From Unio delphinus (taxonomy: Eukaryota > Mollusca > Bivalvia > Unionida > Unionidae), in NCBI GenBank assembly GCA_029339505.1, contig JAQISU010000118.1:6494001-6558000 (forward strand): a DNA stretch of 64,000 bases, read 5' to 3'. Below the pieces are notes generated by a model, which was not told where the DNA came from, did not search any database, and saw nothing but the letters and a program-made list of their open reading frames with translations. The position numbers were made by a program, and so were the translations under genes. Of the stretch, positions 63,601-64,000 are shown piece by piece (position 1 is the stretch's first letter; the number at the start of each line of letters is the position of its first letter).

Positions 63601-64000
63601 ATATTTTAATTAACAACAGATACATTTAAGCGTTTAATGCAATAATAACATTTAATGATATGCCTATATTTTTTCTTCGTTAACTTTGCATTGCCTGAAT
63701 CGTTCAGTATTTTATAATATTGCACTCACGTTTTGCCCAATATTGTATTGGGAACTACTTTGTAAACAAATCATGTATACTCAGGTAGTAGGCGCTTTAC
63801 GTTTTGGTCAATTGCGTTTGTTTCTGAATGAACTAAAGATGTTTCGTGGACTTTCACATACCAGACACTTTACCACATTCCGTGTTAACTGTCTTGATGC
63901 AATGTTTCGATTTGTTGGGTGAGGTGGGGGGTGGCAGTCTATACGTAACATAGACTCCACCCTATATACTAGAGCGGTTTAAATGTTAACTTACCGAAAG
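63601..64000. other. Window end, unassigned
   Basis: Intronic or unique sequence. A 78-codon frame (63686-63922) has no supporting splice sites or homology that I can see. Confidence 0.35.

Overview
The window reads as AT-rich animal nuclear DNA, crowded with micro- and minisatellites, tRNA-derived SINEs, RTE/CR1-like LINE fragments and gypsy fragments. A spliced host gene of the BCAP/BANK1/stumps adaptor family on the right, together with the repeat types, suggests a lophotrochozoan, most likely a mollusc. The species is an inference.

Region 1 (1-1630 and 16574-16770) is an unusual gene cluster. It holds the 3' end of a double zinc-knuckle gene with a poly(A) signal, then two divergent small genes sharing a compact promoter (two TATA boxes, a perfect CRE, inverted CCAAT boxes). 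Both small genes end in a replication-dependent histone-type 3' stem-loop followed by a purine-rich TCGAAAAGA element, yet neither encodes a histone I recognise. The leftward gene has one in-frame stop. The rightward gene is split by the element below.

Region 2 (1631-16573) is an apparently complete 14.9-kb Polinton/adintovirus-like element. It has imperfect terminal inverted repeats of about 320 bp, a 5-bp target duplication (CAGCC) and full-length reading frames. It encodes a packaging ATPase, a zinc-ribbon/phospholipase A2 pair split by a possible -1 frameshift, a DDE integrase, a 1278-residue polymerase-SF1 helicase-HNH fusion, a NUMOD/HNH nuclease, an adenain-like protease, a double jelly-roll major capsid protein, a penton-like protein, a fibre-like coiled-coil protein, core-like basic proteins and a membrane protein. 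Integrase and polymerase converge. The capsid module is one rightward series with short gaps, three of which carry the motif AATTGAAAA about 20 nt before the ATG.

Region 3 (about 16.8-45.5 kb) has no host gene I can support. It contains tandem repeats, SINEs, two decayed minus-strand LINEs, and minus-strand gypsy remnants (two gag regions, one reverse transcriptase, three LTR-like repeats) suggesting two tandem copies sharing an LTR. There is also a GC-rich fold-back element near 45.3 kb.

Region 4 (46.0 kb to the window end) is the BCAP/BANK1/stumps-like gene. Eight exons have compatible splice phases and cover a TIR-like region, a DBB-like region and ankyrin-type helices. Its introns hold most of the large minisatellites (17, 27, about 48, 57, 45-50, 42, 29 and 45 bp periods) and a LINE with a C-terminal C2H2 finger. 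The very long open frames in the 27-bp array are by-products of a period divisible by three.
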